From: Holophagaceae bacterium
Lineage (GTDB): Bacteria > Acidobacteriota > Holophagae > Holophagales > Holophagaceae
Length of the DNA: 44,708 nucleotides
Assembly (NCBI GenBank): GCA_025357545.1
Contig: JANXPB010000093.1
Location: 1-44,708, forward strand
Reading direction: 5' to 3'
In this document: positions 1 through 8,498 of the stretch, in pieces
Numbering within the stretch: position 1 is the first letter of the stretch
Layout of the letters: every line of letters starts with the position of its first letter
Made by a program: the position numbers and the translations under genes
The notes under the pieces: model-generated
What the model was told of the DNA's origin: nothing
Database searches by the model: none
The model's input: the letters and a program-made list of their open reading frames with translations, nothing else

Positions 1-1048
1 GGGTGATGGCAGCCAGGGCCGCATCGAAATTCAACCCATTGGCCACGGCCATGGCCGCTTCCCACAACACCACGCGGACCTTCGGAACGTAGCCCTCATA
101 TCCGCTCTGCAACGCGAAAGGGATGCCCGCAGCTTGCAGCTGGGCAGCTGTTTCCAGGCCCATGTTTTCCATCTCTCCTGTGGCCCGCGCCATGGTGGGG
201 TGCAGCAGCACCGGCACACCGGCCGCCTTGATCGCATCCAGCACCAGGTAGGCTTCAGCCACGCCATCGAGCACCACCGGGATATCGAATTCCTTGGCTA
301 CCCGCAACAGCGACAAAATATCCTGGGCTCGATGGACGGTCACCAGCAGCGGCACCTCCTTGCGCAACACCGCTGCCAGCGCCTCTTTGTGCAGATCACG
401 GGCAGGCTCTTTCCCCTTCTCCGGGTCCTTCTGCTTGCGCAGGTATTCCTGGGTGCCGATGAGTTCGGCCCGTAGCATCGCGATTTCCTTCGCGCGCGTT
501 CCCGGTGACTTGCCTTCGCCCTTGGCCCTCGCCCCTTCCCCCAGCGTCGCGGCGATCATGGCCTCTGGCTTCATCACGCCGGAAGTGATCTCCTGGACAT
601 CCGTCTTCACCACGAAGGTCTGGCCGCTGATGAGGGCCCCCGGACCATGGCCGGTGTGGACGGTGGTCACGCCGAGGCTCCGCAGGTAGGCCACCAAAGG
701 GTCGCGACCATTGTAGGCATCCACCGCCCGGAGCTCGGGCTGGGTGGGAGCGGAAGTCTCCAGCTGATCCTGGTCATGGGGCTGGTTCAACATCCCCGAA
801 AAACCCACGGTGCTGTGTCCATCCACCAGGCCCGGCGTGGCGACCTTCACTTTCCGCACTGGGATTCCAATTGGGATCTTCACCTCTGAGGCGCGACCCA
901 CGGCCTTGATGCGGCCATTTTCGATGAGCACAGCACCGTCCAGAAGGGCCGGCCCGGCTGACGTGTAAAGTTTTTCGGCGCGGATGGCGAGGCTCTGGGC
1001 CGAGACTGCCCATCCACCTGCGATAAGAAGGTAGGCGAGTCGCTTCAC
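1..1048 (-). CDS. amidohydrolase family protein (imidazolonepropionase-like), 3' end outside window
   Basis: Minus-strand frame from a GTG at 1048 reads VKRLAYLLIAGGWAVSAQSLAIRAEKLYTSAGPALLDGAVLIENGRIKAVGRASEVKIPIGIPVRKVKVATPGLVDGHSTVGFSG..., signal peptide plus amidohydrolase N-terminal strands. It is absent from the ORF track because of the GTG start. Start overlaps the stop of the upstream amidohydrolase. Confidence 0.8.
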   Translation of the reverse strand, partial: MKRLAYLLIAGGWAVSAQSLAIRAEKLYTSAGPALLDGAVLIENGRIKAVGRASEVKIPIGIPVRKVKVATPGLVDGHSTVGFSGMLNQPHDQDQLETSAPTQPELRAVDAYNGRDPLVAYLRSLGVTTVHTGHGPGALISGQTFVVKTDVQEITSGVMKPEAMIAATLGEGARAKGEGKSPGTRAKEIAMLRAELIGTQEYLRKQKDPEKGKEPARDLHKEALAAVLRKEVPLLVTVHRAQDILSLLRVAKEFDIPVVLDGVAEAYLVLDAIKAAGVPVLLHPTMARATGEMENMGLETAAQLQAAGIPFALQSGYEGYVPKVRVVLWEAAMAVANGLNFDAALAAIT

Positions 1049-2370
1049 TGGAACATCTCCGTGCCCTCAAGGGCCAACAGATCAAAAGGAAGAGCGCTGT
1101 CGTGGCTGGCGCCGTAGCCGCCCGCCGCGTACAGGTGGTCCTTGGCAAGCGACCGGTCGAACACTTTGCGCCCCTCCACCCAGGTCTCCTCCACGTGGGT
1201 GTAAACACTGAGCGGATCCCCCGAGAGCAGCAGAAAATCAGCGTCCTTGCCGGGTTTCAGCGAGCCAATCCGGTCCTGGAGATCCAGCAGTTTCGCGCCG
1301 CTAAGGGTCAAGCCTTCCAAGGCCTTTTGACGGCCCATGCCGGCGCGCACCGCCAGCGCGGCAGAGCGCATCAACCACCGGGAATCGGTGATGGGATCGT
1401 CCGTGTGAAAAGCGGTGAGCACTCCGGCTTTCTCCAGGGCCGCGCCATTCGTCATTCGCAGATCCTTTGTCTCCAGTTTGCCCCCGGGAGAATCGATGAC
1501 GATGATGCTGGCGCCATCGCCGGATTTGGCGATTTCGTCGGCGATCATCCAGGCTTCGGACACATGGTGCAGCACCACCTTGAAACCGAACTCCTTTTGG
1601 AGCCGCAGCACCGTGAGCACGTCGTCATGGCGGTGCGTGTGATGGTGCACCACCCGGCGGCCTTCCAGGACTTCCACCAGGGCCTCCATGCCCAAATCCC
1701 GGGCGGGAAGTTTTTTCGGGTCGCCGCCGGCCTCTTTGAGCTTCTTCTGGTAGTCCTGGGCCTTCACAAATTGTTCCCGGACCAGGCTGGCGCTCTTTCC
1801 GCGGGTTCCCGGGAAAGGGGCCGCCGCGCGCCGCGGATTGGTGCCATTCGCCATCTTCATGCCGCCAAGGGGTGCCGCGCCCGGTGCGTTGAACTCCAAC
1901 TGATCGAGATCCTGGCCGCTGCGCAGCTTCAGGTAGATGGTCTGGCCACTGAGCAGATGGCCTGAACCGGGCATCACATTTACAGTGGTGATGCCGCCGG
2001 CCCGGGCCTTGGAGACCGAAGCGCTGCGCAGATTCACCGAATCCAGCACTCGCACATCAGGCTGGAGGGGGGCGCTGCCATCGGCGCCTTCCGGCATCCC
2101 GATGTGCGAGTGGGTGTCCACCAGACCGGGCATCAGAGTCCGCCCACTCACATCATGGCGTTCGGCATCGCCGGGAATCGCAAGGTTCGATCCGCCCACG
2201 GCCAGGATTTTGCCCTTCTGCACAACGAGCACTCCATTGGGAATCTCGGCGCCCTCCATGGGAAGGATGCGGGCCCCGATGAAGGCCTGAGGTCGCTCCT
2301 GGGCTGCAAGCGACAGCCCAATCAAACTCGAGACCACCCCGAAACATTGGATATAGATGGATGAACGCAT
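1045..2370 (-). CDS. amidohydrolase family protein, exported
   Basis: 441 aa ORF with signal peptide, GLVDTHSHIG metal-binding motif, HHHTHRHDD, FHTDDPI and the C-terminal GSLKPGKDADFLLLSGDPL motif. Confidence 0.9.
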   Translation of the reverse strand: MRSSIYIQCFGVVSSLIGLSLAAQERPQAFIGARILPMEGAEIPNGVLVVQKGKILAVGGSNLAIPGDAERHDVSGRTLMPGLVDTHSHIGMPEGADGSAPLQPDVRVLDSVNLRSASVSKARAGGITTVNVMPGSGHLLSGQTIYLKLRSGQDLDQLEFNAPGAAPLGGMKMANGTNPRRAAAPFPGTRGKSASLVREQFVKAQDYQKKLKEAGGDPKKLPARDLGMEALVEVLEGRRVVHHHTHRHDDVLTVLRLQKEFGFKVVLHHVSEAWMIADEIAKSGDGASIIVIDSPGGKLETKDLRMTNGAALEKAGVLTAFHTDDPITDSRWLMRSAALAVRAGMGRQKALEGLTLSGAKLLDLQDRIGSLKPGKDADFLLLSGDPLSVYTHVEETWVEGRKVFDRSLAKDHLYAAGGYGASHDSALPFDLLALEGTEMFQ

Positions 2371-2425
2371 GGAGGGAGTTTAATCCTCGTCTTGCGAGGG
2401 CGGTAGATTTCCTTTCCGGATTCCA

Positions 2426-2475
2426 GGCCCTGGCGCTCCGGGTTCAATTCCGTCTCCACCAACACGAAGGGGCCC
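2426..2475 (+). repeat. 50-bp direct repeat copy 1, tRNA-Phe 3'-tail derived
   Basis: ggccctggcgctccgggttcaattccgtctccaccaacacgaaggggccc. 49/50 identical to 2611-2660 by eye. Confidence 0.9.
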
Positions 2476-2610
2476 CGGCTCTTTTGAACCGAGTGACTCA
2501 AGGGCGGACGGAATTCCTTCGGTCGGCGCTCCCGCGCCTCCCTACGGCCGCCCAGGCGCTAAGGCCGCCTCACTTGGGGAACACTGCGCGTCCCCCGGCG
2601 CTCGTTGCGC

Positions 2611-2660
2611 GGCCCTAGCGCTCCGGGTTCAATTCCGTCTCCACCAACACGAAGGGGCCC
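2611..2660 (+). repeat. 50-bp direct repeat copy 2, tRNA-Phe 3'-tail derived
   Basis: ggccctagcgctccgggttcaattccgtctccaccaacacgaaggggccc. Single g/a difference from copy 1. Confidence 0.9.
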
Positions 2661-2683
2661 AAAAAGGGGCCCCTTCGTGTTGG
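2644..2683 (-). terminator. 17-bp perfect inverted repeat immediately 3' of tRNA-Phe, candidate terminator/processing hairpin
   Basis: ccaacacgaaggggccc / aaaaag / gggccccttcgtgttgg. The right arm overlaps the encoded CCA end of the tRNA. There is no downstream T-run, so a terminator role is inferred. Confidence 0.55.
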
Positions 2684-2756
2684 TGCCTGGAGACGGAATT
2701 GAACCGCCGACACATGGATTTTCAATCCATTGCTCTACCAACTGAGCTACCCAGGC
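2681..2756 (-). tRNA. tRNA-Phe (anticodon GAA), CCA encoded
   Basis: Minus strand GCCTGGG-TA-GCTC-AGTTGGTA-GAGC-A-ATGGA-TTGAAAA-TCCAT-GTGTC-GGCGG-TTCAATT-CCGTC-TCCAGGC-A-CCA folds as a full cloverleaf. Confidence 0.97.
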
Positions 2757-2845
2757 GCGGAGATTCAGGCTAGCAGAGGGGAGGCGGATTTCAAGTGGGA
2801 AGTCGGGGGGGAATGAGGCAGACTGGAGGTTTGGAGACCCGCGTC

Positions 2846-3526
2846 ATGGCGACCCCTAAGTCCAAAGAGATCCAGGTCCAGAAGCCTGCCCAGAGCCTCG
2901 CGCACTTCCAACAGAAGCTCGCCCAGGGTCAGGATCTGCAGACGGGAATCCTGAAACCCCTGCTCATCGGTGCCGGCGCGGTGGTGCTCTTGGTGGCGGG
3001 GTATTTCGGTTACAGCGCCTGGCAGGACAACCGCATCGACGCCTTCGAAGCCACCTTGGCCGAGGTCACCGCTGGGGTTGAGGGGTCGGGTCCCGCACCC
3101 CTCGGAGCTGGCCAGGTTGAGACGACCATGCGGGAGCGTTTGCCCAAGCTGGAAGCCTTGGTGAAGGTTGCGCCGGCCTCGCGAAGGGTCTCCTCGCAAG
3201 GTTTGCTGGCTTCCTGGAAACTCTCTCTGGATGGCAAATCCCCCAGCACGTCCGCAGCCCCAAAGGACCCCTGGTCCCGCATCGCCCTGGCTGAACGCGC
3301 CGTCGCCCTGGGGCAAGGAAAAGAGGCCCTGGACCTGCTCACGCCCCTGCGCTCCAGCGCCACCCCCAAGGAAGATTGGGCCAATCTCTACTGGAACACC
3401 TTGGTAGAAGCCGATCGCCTGGCGGGCAACCGTGACCAAGCCTGGAAGGACTTCGCGGATTACAAGGTTCAGTTCAAGGAGCGCGCCGTTACAGTGTTGA
3501 TGGAGCGCACACTTCAGGGAATCTAG
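2846..3526 (+). CDS. single-TM tetratricopeptide-like (YfgM-type) protein
   Basis: MATPKSKEIQVQKPAQSLAHFQQKLAQGQDLQTGILKPLLIGAGAVVLLVAGYFGYSAWQDN...: one N-terminal TM helix followed by helical, TPR-like sequence. Internal ATG preferred over 2795. Confidence 0.7.
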   Translation: MATPKSKEIQVQKPAQSLAHFQQKLAQGQDLQTGILKPLLIGAGAVVLLVAGYFGYSAWQDNRIDAFEATLAEVTAGVEGSGPAPLGAGQVETTMRERLPKLEALVKVAPASRRVSSQGLLASWKLSLDGKSPSTSAAPKDPWSRIALAERAVALGQGKEALDLLTPLRSSATPKEDWANLYWNTLVEADRLAGNRDQAWKDFADYKVQFKERAVTVLMERTLQGI

Positions 3527-3569
3527 GATCTGCCCCGCTATTCTGGTTCCATTCAAAAAGGAATGAGCC

Positions 3570-4865
3570 ATGCGGATGTATGATCTGATCCACGCCAAGA
3601 AATCCGGCCGGGCCTTGAATGGGGAGCAGATCGCCTTCTGGGTGGACGGTGTCACCACCGGCGCCGTCCCGGACGAGCAGAGTTCAGCCCTGCTGATGGC
3701 CATCTGCTGGCGCGGCATGGACACCGCTGAGACGCTGGCGCTGACCCTGGCCATGCGCGACTCGGGTCACCGCATCAATCTCTCTTCGGTGCCCGGCGTC
3801 AAGGTGGACAAGCACAGCACCGGCGGCGTGGGGGACAAGACCACCCTCATCCTGGGGCCCATCGTCGCAGCCTGTGGCCTGAAATGCGCCATGTTCAGCG
3901 GGCGCGGCCTAGGACATACCGGCGGCACGGTGGACAAGTACGCCGCCATCCCCGGCATGAAGGTGGAGCTGCCGGAAGCGGAATTCATCGCCGGTCTGGC
4001 GAAGTTGGGCTTCGCCAATTCGGCCCAGACCGCTGATATCTGTCCCGCAGACCGGAAACTCTACGCGCTGCGGGACGTGACCGCCACGGTGGAATCCATC
4101 CCCTTGATCACGGCCAGCATCATGTCGAAAAAGTTGGCGGGCGGGGCCGACGCGCTGGTGCTGGACGTGAAGTGCGGCAGCGGCGCCTTCATGGCCACCC
4201 TGGAAGACGCCACCACCCTCGCCCGCAGCATGGTGGACGTGGGCAAATCCCATGGCATGAAGATGAAGGTCCTCATCACCCGCATGGAGGAGCCACTGGG
4301 CTGGGCCATCGGCAACGCCTTGGAAGTCATGGAATCCGTGGAGATCCTGCGGGGCCAGCACGGCAGCTCGGTGCTGGCACGCATGAGTTTCCGCCTAGCT
4401 GCCGAGATGCTCTTGTTGGGCGGCCTGGCCGCCGATCTGGATACGGCCCTGGCCAAGGTCCAGGGTGTCGTGGCCGACGGCTCGGCCTTCGAGCTGTTCA
4501 AACGGTTCGTCGCCTTGAACGGCGGCGACGCCAGCTCCCTGGACGATTTCAGCCGCCTGCCCCAGGCCACGCGTCAGGTGGAGATCAAGGCCAGTCAGGC
4601 GGGCTTCGTCCAATCCATCGACAGCCGGGCCCTGGGCATCCTGGCCATGGAGTTGGGCGCGGGCCGCCGGAGCAAGGACGATGTGCTGGACTACGGTGTG
4701 GGTATTCGAATCCACGTGGCCCCCGGCGACCTGGTGGCAGCGGGTCAGGTGCTCCTGACGCTCCACGCCTCCGAACGGCCCCTCCCCGAAATTGAACCTG
4801 AGTGGATCCGGGTTTCCAACCAGTCGATTCCAGCCCAGGACTGGCTCTTGGGGACCGTGGAATAA
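3570..4865 (+). CDS. pyrimidine-nucleoside phosphorylase / thymidine phosphorylase
   Basis: 431 aa with VKVDKHSTGGVGDKTTLILGPIVAACGLKCAMFSGRGLGHTGGTVDK, the signature of the thymidine/pyrimidine-nucleoside phosphorylase family. Confidence 0.95.
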   Translation: MRMYDLIHAKKSGRALNGEQIAFWVDGVTTGAVPDEQSSALLMAICWRGMDTAETLALTLAMRDSGHRINLSSVPGVKVDKHSTGGVGDKTTLILGPIVAACGLKCAMFSGRGLGHTGGTVDKYAAIPGMKVELPEAEFIAGLAKLGFANSAQTADICPADRKLYALRDVTATVESIPLITASIMSKKLAGGADALVLDVKCGSGAFMATLEDATTLARSMVDVGKSHGMKMKVLITRMEEPLGWAIGNALEVMESVEILRGQHGSSVLARMSFRLAAEMLLLGGLAADLDTALAKVQGVVADGSAFELFKRFVALNGGDASSLDDFSRLPQATRQVEIKASQAGFVQSIDSRALGILAMELGAGRRSKDDVLDYGVGIRIHVAPGDLVAAGQVLLTLHASERPLPEIEPEWIRVSNQSIPAQDWLLGTVE

Positions 4866-4904
4866 ACCCAGGGCTGTCATCCGAATGCAAGTTATTCCTT
4901 TGCG

Positions 4905-4933
4905 TTGACAGAGGATGCCTAAAATTGTAAAAA
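4905..4933 (+). promoter_or_regulatory. candidate sigma70-type promoter upstream of TonB receptor 1
   Basis: TTGACA (4905-4910), 17-nt spacer, TAAAAA (4928-4933). Match to consensus by eye only. Confidence 0.4.
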
Positions 4934-5067
4934 GGTTCCCGCTGCTCAATTGATAACTATCCACCCGAACCGGACGAATTGCGTCGTGCAAATCGCTCGA
5001 AAGGGCTCGTGACTCCACCCCCTTCCACAGCGGCGGAGCGTCTCCGCCATAAACCTGGAGCATATAC

Positions 5068-8000
5068 ATGCTGCCCTTCTCAAATCGATTGGGACGCACT
5101 GCGGCCCTCCTCATCGCCGCGGGGTTCATCGCCCATGCCGCCGGTGATGGCAACATCTCCATCGCGGTCCTGGATGTGACGGGGAAAGCCGTCAGCGGGG
5201 CCACGGTAGTGGTTTCCAGTCCCACCCAGATCGGTGGCTCCAAATCCGCCGTCACGGATTCCACCGGCAGAGTGCGTTTCCTGCGCCTGATTCCAGGCAA
5301 GTTCAAGGTCACCCTTAGCGCCGAGGGCTATCAGGCCCAGACTATCAATTCCGTGGATGTTTTGGTGGATCAGACCGCCGTCGTGTCGGCCAAGCTCATC
5401 CCAATTGGCGGCGCCACCGTCGAAGTGCTCAGCTCCATTTCTGCGGTAGACACCACCACGGTGACAGCCGGCACGCAGTTGACCCAGGAGGAGCTCACTT
5501 CGCTACCCTTGGCCCGCAACCAGCTGGGCACCATTAATTTGGCCCCGGGCGTCGTCAGCATTGGTGGCAACCCGTCCTTGGCGGCCGGACTGAACCGCGA
5601 CAACTTCGGCAACCAGGGTGCCCGCAACAATACCTACCTGATCGATGGCATTGACGTCACCAGCCCAGAAGCTGGAACCTACCGCACCTCTATCGCGCCG
5701 GAGCTGGTATCCACTCAGGATGTGAAAACCGGTGCCATCACGGCCGAATACTCTGCCCGCGCCGGTCTGTTCTCCCAGGTCACCACGATCTCTGGTTCCA
5801 ACGAATTCCACGGCGGCCTGGTCGAGTACCACCGCTCTTCGGATTGGTGGAGCGCCGTGGGCCGTTTCCGTCCCTACATCCTACCTTCCCAGGTGAATGA
5901 CACCACGCTGTTCCTCTCGGGACCGATCATCAAGGACAAGCTGTGGTTTGTGGTCTCCGGCCAGAAGGTCAAAGAGGATGGCACGATCACAGTGAATCCC
6001 GGTGCGACCCTGACTCCCGGCGAAACCCGGGCCACCACCCTCAACGATGAACAGCGTTACTTCTTCAAACTGACCTGGGCCATCGCCCAAGGGCACAGCG
6101 TGTTCGCCAGCTTCAGCCGCAACCCCGGGAGCTTCGACAATCTGAGCAATCCCAATGTGGTCACCAGTCAGGCGGCCAAGACCATCCGGGGTGGCAACAA
6201 CTACAACCTGTCCTACACCTGGCAGACCCCCAGCTTCATCCTGGACATCAAGGGCACCCGCCACGAAGAGAGCGATACCACCAAGGCGCTCTTCACCAAT
6301 GCGGGTCCTCTCATCACCCTGCAAACCGATCCGGCGGGCGGCACCATCCCCTCCATCCAGCGCACCTTCGGCAACAGCTCCGCCGACACCGGAAGGCTTT
6401 ACCGCCGCGATCAGGTCCGCGCGGATTTCACCTACCTCTTCGACGCCCTCGGCCAGCACACACTGAAGGCAGGCATGCAGATGGGTAAGGACCAGCTCAC
6501 CCAGACCGTCGGCATCTCCCAAGGCGTTTTCTACGATAATCTGGGGCCCATCGGCAACGTCGCCGCCAACGGTGGCCCCTCGTTCAACTTGGTGGATACG
6601 AAGTACAGTGGCTTCGTTCCGGGCACCGGCAGCCGCATGCTTTCAGCCATCAACAATCCCGCCAATGGCTACGGCGCCGTGATCACGGCCCTGGACACCA
6701 ACCACAATGGCACGGTGGACTCTGATGAATTGAACGCCTACCGCTTCACGGAGCTGTTCGACGGATCTCGCCCTCAGCTGGGCTATTTCGGATACCGCCG
6801 CACACTGGACAGTGCCGCCAGTTCCACGCCGAAAATGGAATACCAGGGAGCCTACGTGCAGGACCAGTGGCAGCTTGGCCGCTGGACTTTCTCACCCGGT
6901 GTCCGCTTCGACAAGTATGACTTCAAGGCTGACAACGGCACCTCCCTCTTCAAGACAGACCTGGCCATCGCGCCTCGCATCGGCCTGACCTGGGACGTCC
7001 AGGGTGACGGCCGCACCAAGGCCTACGCCTACTGGGGCCGTTACATCGATCCCATCAAGCTGGACATGGTGCGCTTCACCGGCAGCCTCTCCAGCTCCGT
7101 GCAGCTTGAGCAGATCCGCATCGCCAACACCTGGGTCACGGAGAACCGCCGTGGCGGTACCAAGACCATCGATGCCGTCTTCGCCGACACCTTCAAGCTG
7201 CCCAAGACCGATGAGTTTCGCATGGGCTTGGCCAAGGACTTCGGCAATGCCTGGTCCTTGGAAGGTGTCTATACCTACCGCCGGGACTACGACATCGTGG
7301 AAGATTGGGATCCAACCCTCTATACCAGCGCCGACGCCCTTGAAGATGAAGGTCGGTCCGTCTTTGCCCTTCCCAAGCGCAGCGTCACGCCCTACGCCAG
7401 TCTAACGGCTGCGCAGAAGAAAGTCGTTGATGCCTTCCGCGGCCTCGTCATCGATCCGAATTACTTCGCCGGTGGTGGCTTCACTGGCCAGCAGAACGTG
7501 GATCGAGTGAACGGGGGCACGCTCAACTTTGTGCTGGCCAACATGCCCGGCGCCTTCCGCTACTACAACACCTTTGATATCACTGTCACCCGCAAGTTCA
7601 AGGATCACTGGGGGGGCTTCGCGACCTACAGCCGCGTCCGCGCCACGGGCAACACCCAGAGTTCAGGCAACGCCGACTTCCAGGGTGACTTGGCTCGTTT
7701 CGATCCCCGCCTGGGCTACAACAACGGCAGCCTGGATGGTTCCGTGGACTGGCTGGCCAAGGGCTACGCCTACTACAAGTGGGACAGCGGCTTCCTGCTG
7801 GGCCTCACCTACAATGTGCTGTCCGGTTACCACTACAGCAACAGCCGTGTGTTCTCTACCCGCATTCTCCTGGCCTCGCCTTCGGACCCGGCGCTGTTGA
7901 ACACAGAGCTGCAGGGAGCCAATCTCAGCCCCCGCTACGATACTGCGGACCTGCACGCTTCCTACGACTTCAAGATCGGTAGCCGCCTCAAGGCCGCCGT

Positions 8001-8148
8001 CTATGCCGACGTCTTCAACTTCTTCAACAAGCAGACGGCCACGGATCTGGCCGAAGGGACCAACGTCCGCGCGGGCTTCGGTGCCAACGAAGCCTATGCC
8101 TACGTCCCACCCCGCCGCTTCAGCCTCGGCGTGCGCTTGACGTTCTAA
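5068..8148 (+). CDS. Oar-like TonB-dependent receptor with N-terminal carboxypeptidase-regulatory-like domain
   Basis: 1026 aa: signal peptide, ISIAVLDVTGKAVSGATVVVSS...STGRVRFLRLIPGKFKVTLSAEGYQ domain, plug, then beta-barrel ending RRFSLGVRLTF. Confidence 0.92.
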   Translation: MLPFSNRLGRTAALLIAAGFIAHAAGDGNISIAVLDVTGKAVSGATVVVSSPTQIGGSKSAVTDSTGRVRFLRLIPGKFKVTLSAEGYQAQTINSVDVLVDQTAVVSAKLIPIGGATVEVLSSISAVDTTTVTAGTQLTQEELTSLPLARNQLGTINLAPGVVSIGGNPSLAAGLNRDNFGNQGARNNTYLIDGIDVTSPEAGTYRTSIAPELVSTQDVKTGAITAEYSARAGLFSQVTTISGSNEFHGGLVEYHRSSDWWSAVGRFRPYILPSQVNDTTLFLSGPIIKDKLWFVVSGQKVKEDGTITVNPGATLTPGETRATTLNDEQRYFFKLTWAIAQGHSVFASFSRNPGSFDNLSNPNVVTSQAAKTIRGGNNYNLSYTWQTPSFILDIKGTRHEESDTTKALFTNAGPLITLQTDPAGGTIPSIQRTFGNSSADTGRLYRRDQVRADFTYLFDALGQHTLKAGMQMGKDQLTQTVGISQGVFYDNLGPIGNVAANGGPSFNLVDTKYSGFVPGTGSRMLSAINNPANGYGAVITALDTNHNGTVDSDELNAYRFTELFDGSRPQLGYFGYRRTLDSAASSTPKMEYQGAYVQDQWQLGRWTFSPGVRFDKYDFKADNGTSLFKTDLAIAPRIGLTWDVQGDGRTKAYAYWGRYIDPIKLDMVRFTGSLSSSVQLEQIRIANTWVTENRRGGTKTIDAVFADTFKLPKTDEFRMGLAKDFGNAWSLEGVYTYRRDYDIVEDWDPTLYTSADALEDEGRSVFALPKRSVTPYASLTAAQKKVVDAFRGLVIDPNYFAGGGFTGQQNVDRVNGGTLNFVLANMPGAFRYYNTFDITVTRKFKDHWGGFATYSRVRATGNTQSSGNADFQGDLARFDPRLGYNNGSLDGSVDWLAKGYAYYKWDSGFLLGLTYNVLSGYHYSNSRVFSTRILLASPSDPALLNTELQGANLSPRYDTADLHASYDFKIGSRLKAAVYADVFNFFNKQTATDLAEGTNVRAGFGANEAYAYVPPRRFSLGVRLTF

Positions 8149-8164
8149 AGTTTTCAACGCCACC

Positions 8165-8196
8165 AAAAAAGAGGCGCCCTATGGCGCCTCTTTTTT
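8165..8196 (+). terminator. rho-independent terminator after TonB receptor 1
   Basis: aaaaaa gaggcgcc ctat ggcgcctc tttttt. Confidence 0.93.
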
Positions 8197-8498
8197 GCTA
8201 TCCCAGCGCATGGCTGGTCATCGTTCCATCAATTGTTGGCGAGAAGAGTTCAAGATCCAATAGGCTTACAGCACTGTTGAAATTCTCAATATGGTCCCTT
8301 GAAATGGCTGCCTAGGAAACATATCGCTTGCTTATATGCTTGATGCAGCGTCATAAACAAAGTCAGTCCTTCGATAATTTCGCCCGTTGCCTTTATTTGT
8401 CTGGCTTGTTGAGTTTTATGGAGCTGGGTTCTGATTTCATCGATTTCATTTTCCACCTTCCACTGCGGCTGCTGCCGCACACCTAGAGGAGTTCATAT

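Noticed and set aside
2361-2618. 85-aa ORF over the tRNA-tail repeat region
   Set aside because: Covers repeat and tRNA-derived noncoding sequence and has no protein-like features.
2426-2660. CRISPR array made of the 50-bp repeats
   Set aside because: Only two copies, a 135-bp intervening segment, obvious tRNA-derived content and no cas genes nearby.
8286-8480. 64-aa minus-strand ORF in the intergenic leader
   Set aside because: No RBS or homology recognisable by eye; retained only as an open question under the AT-rich leader finding.
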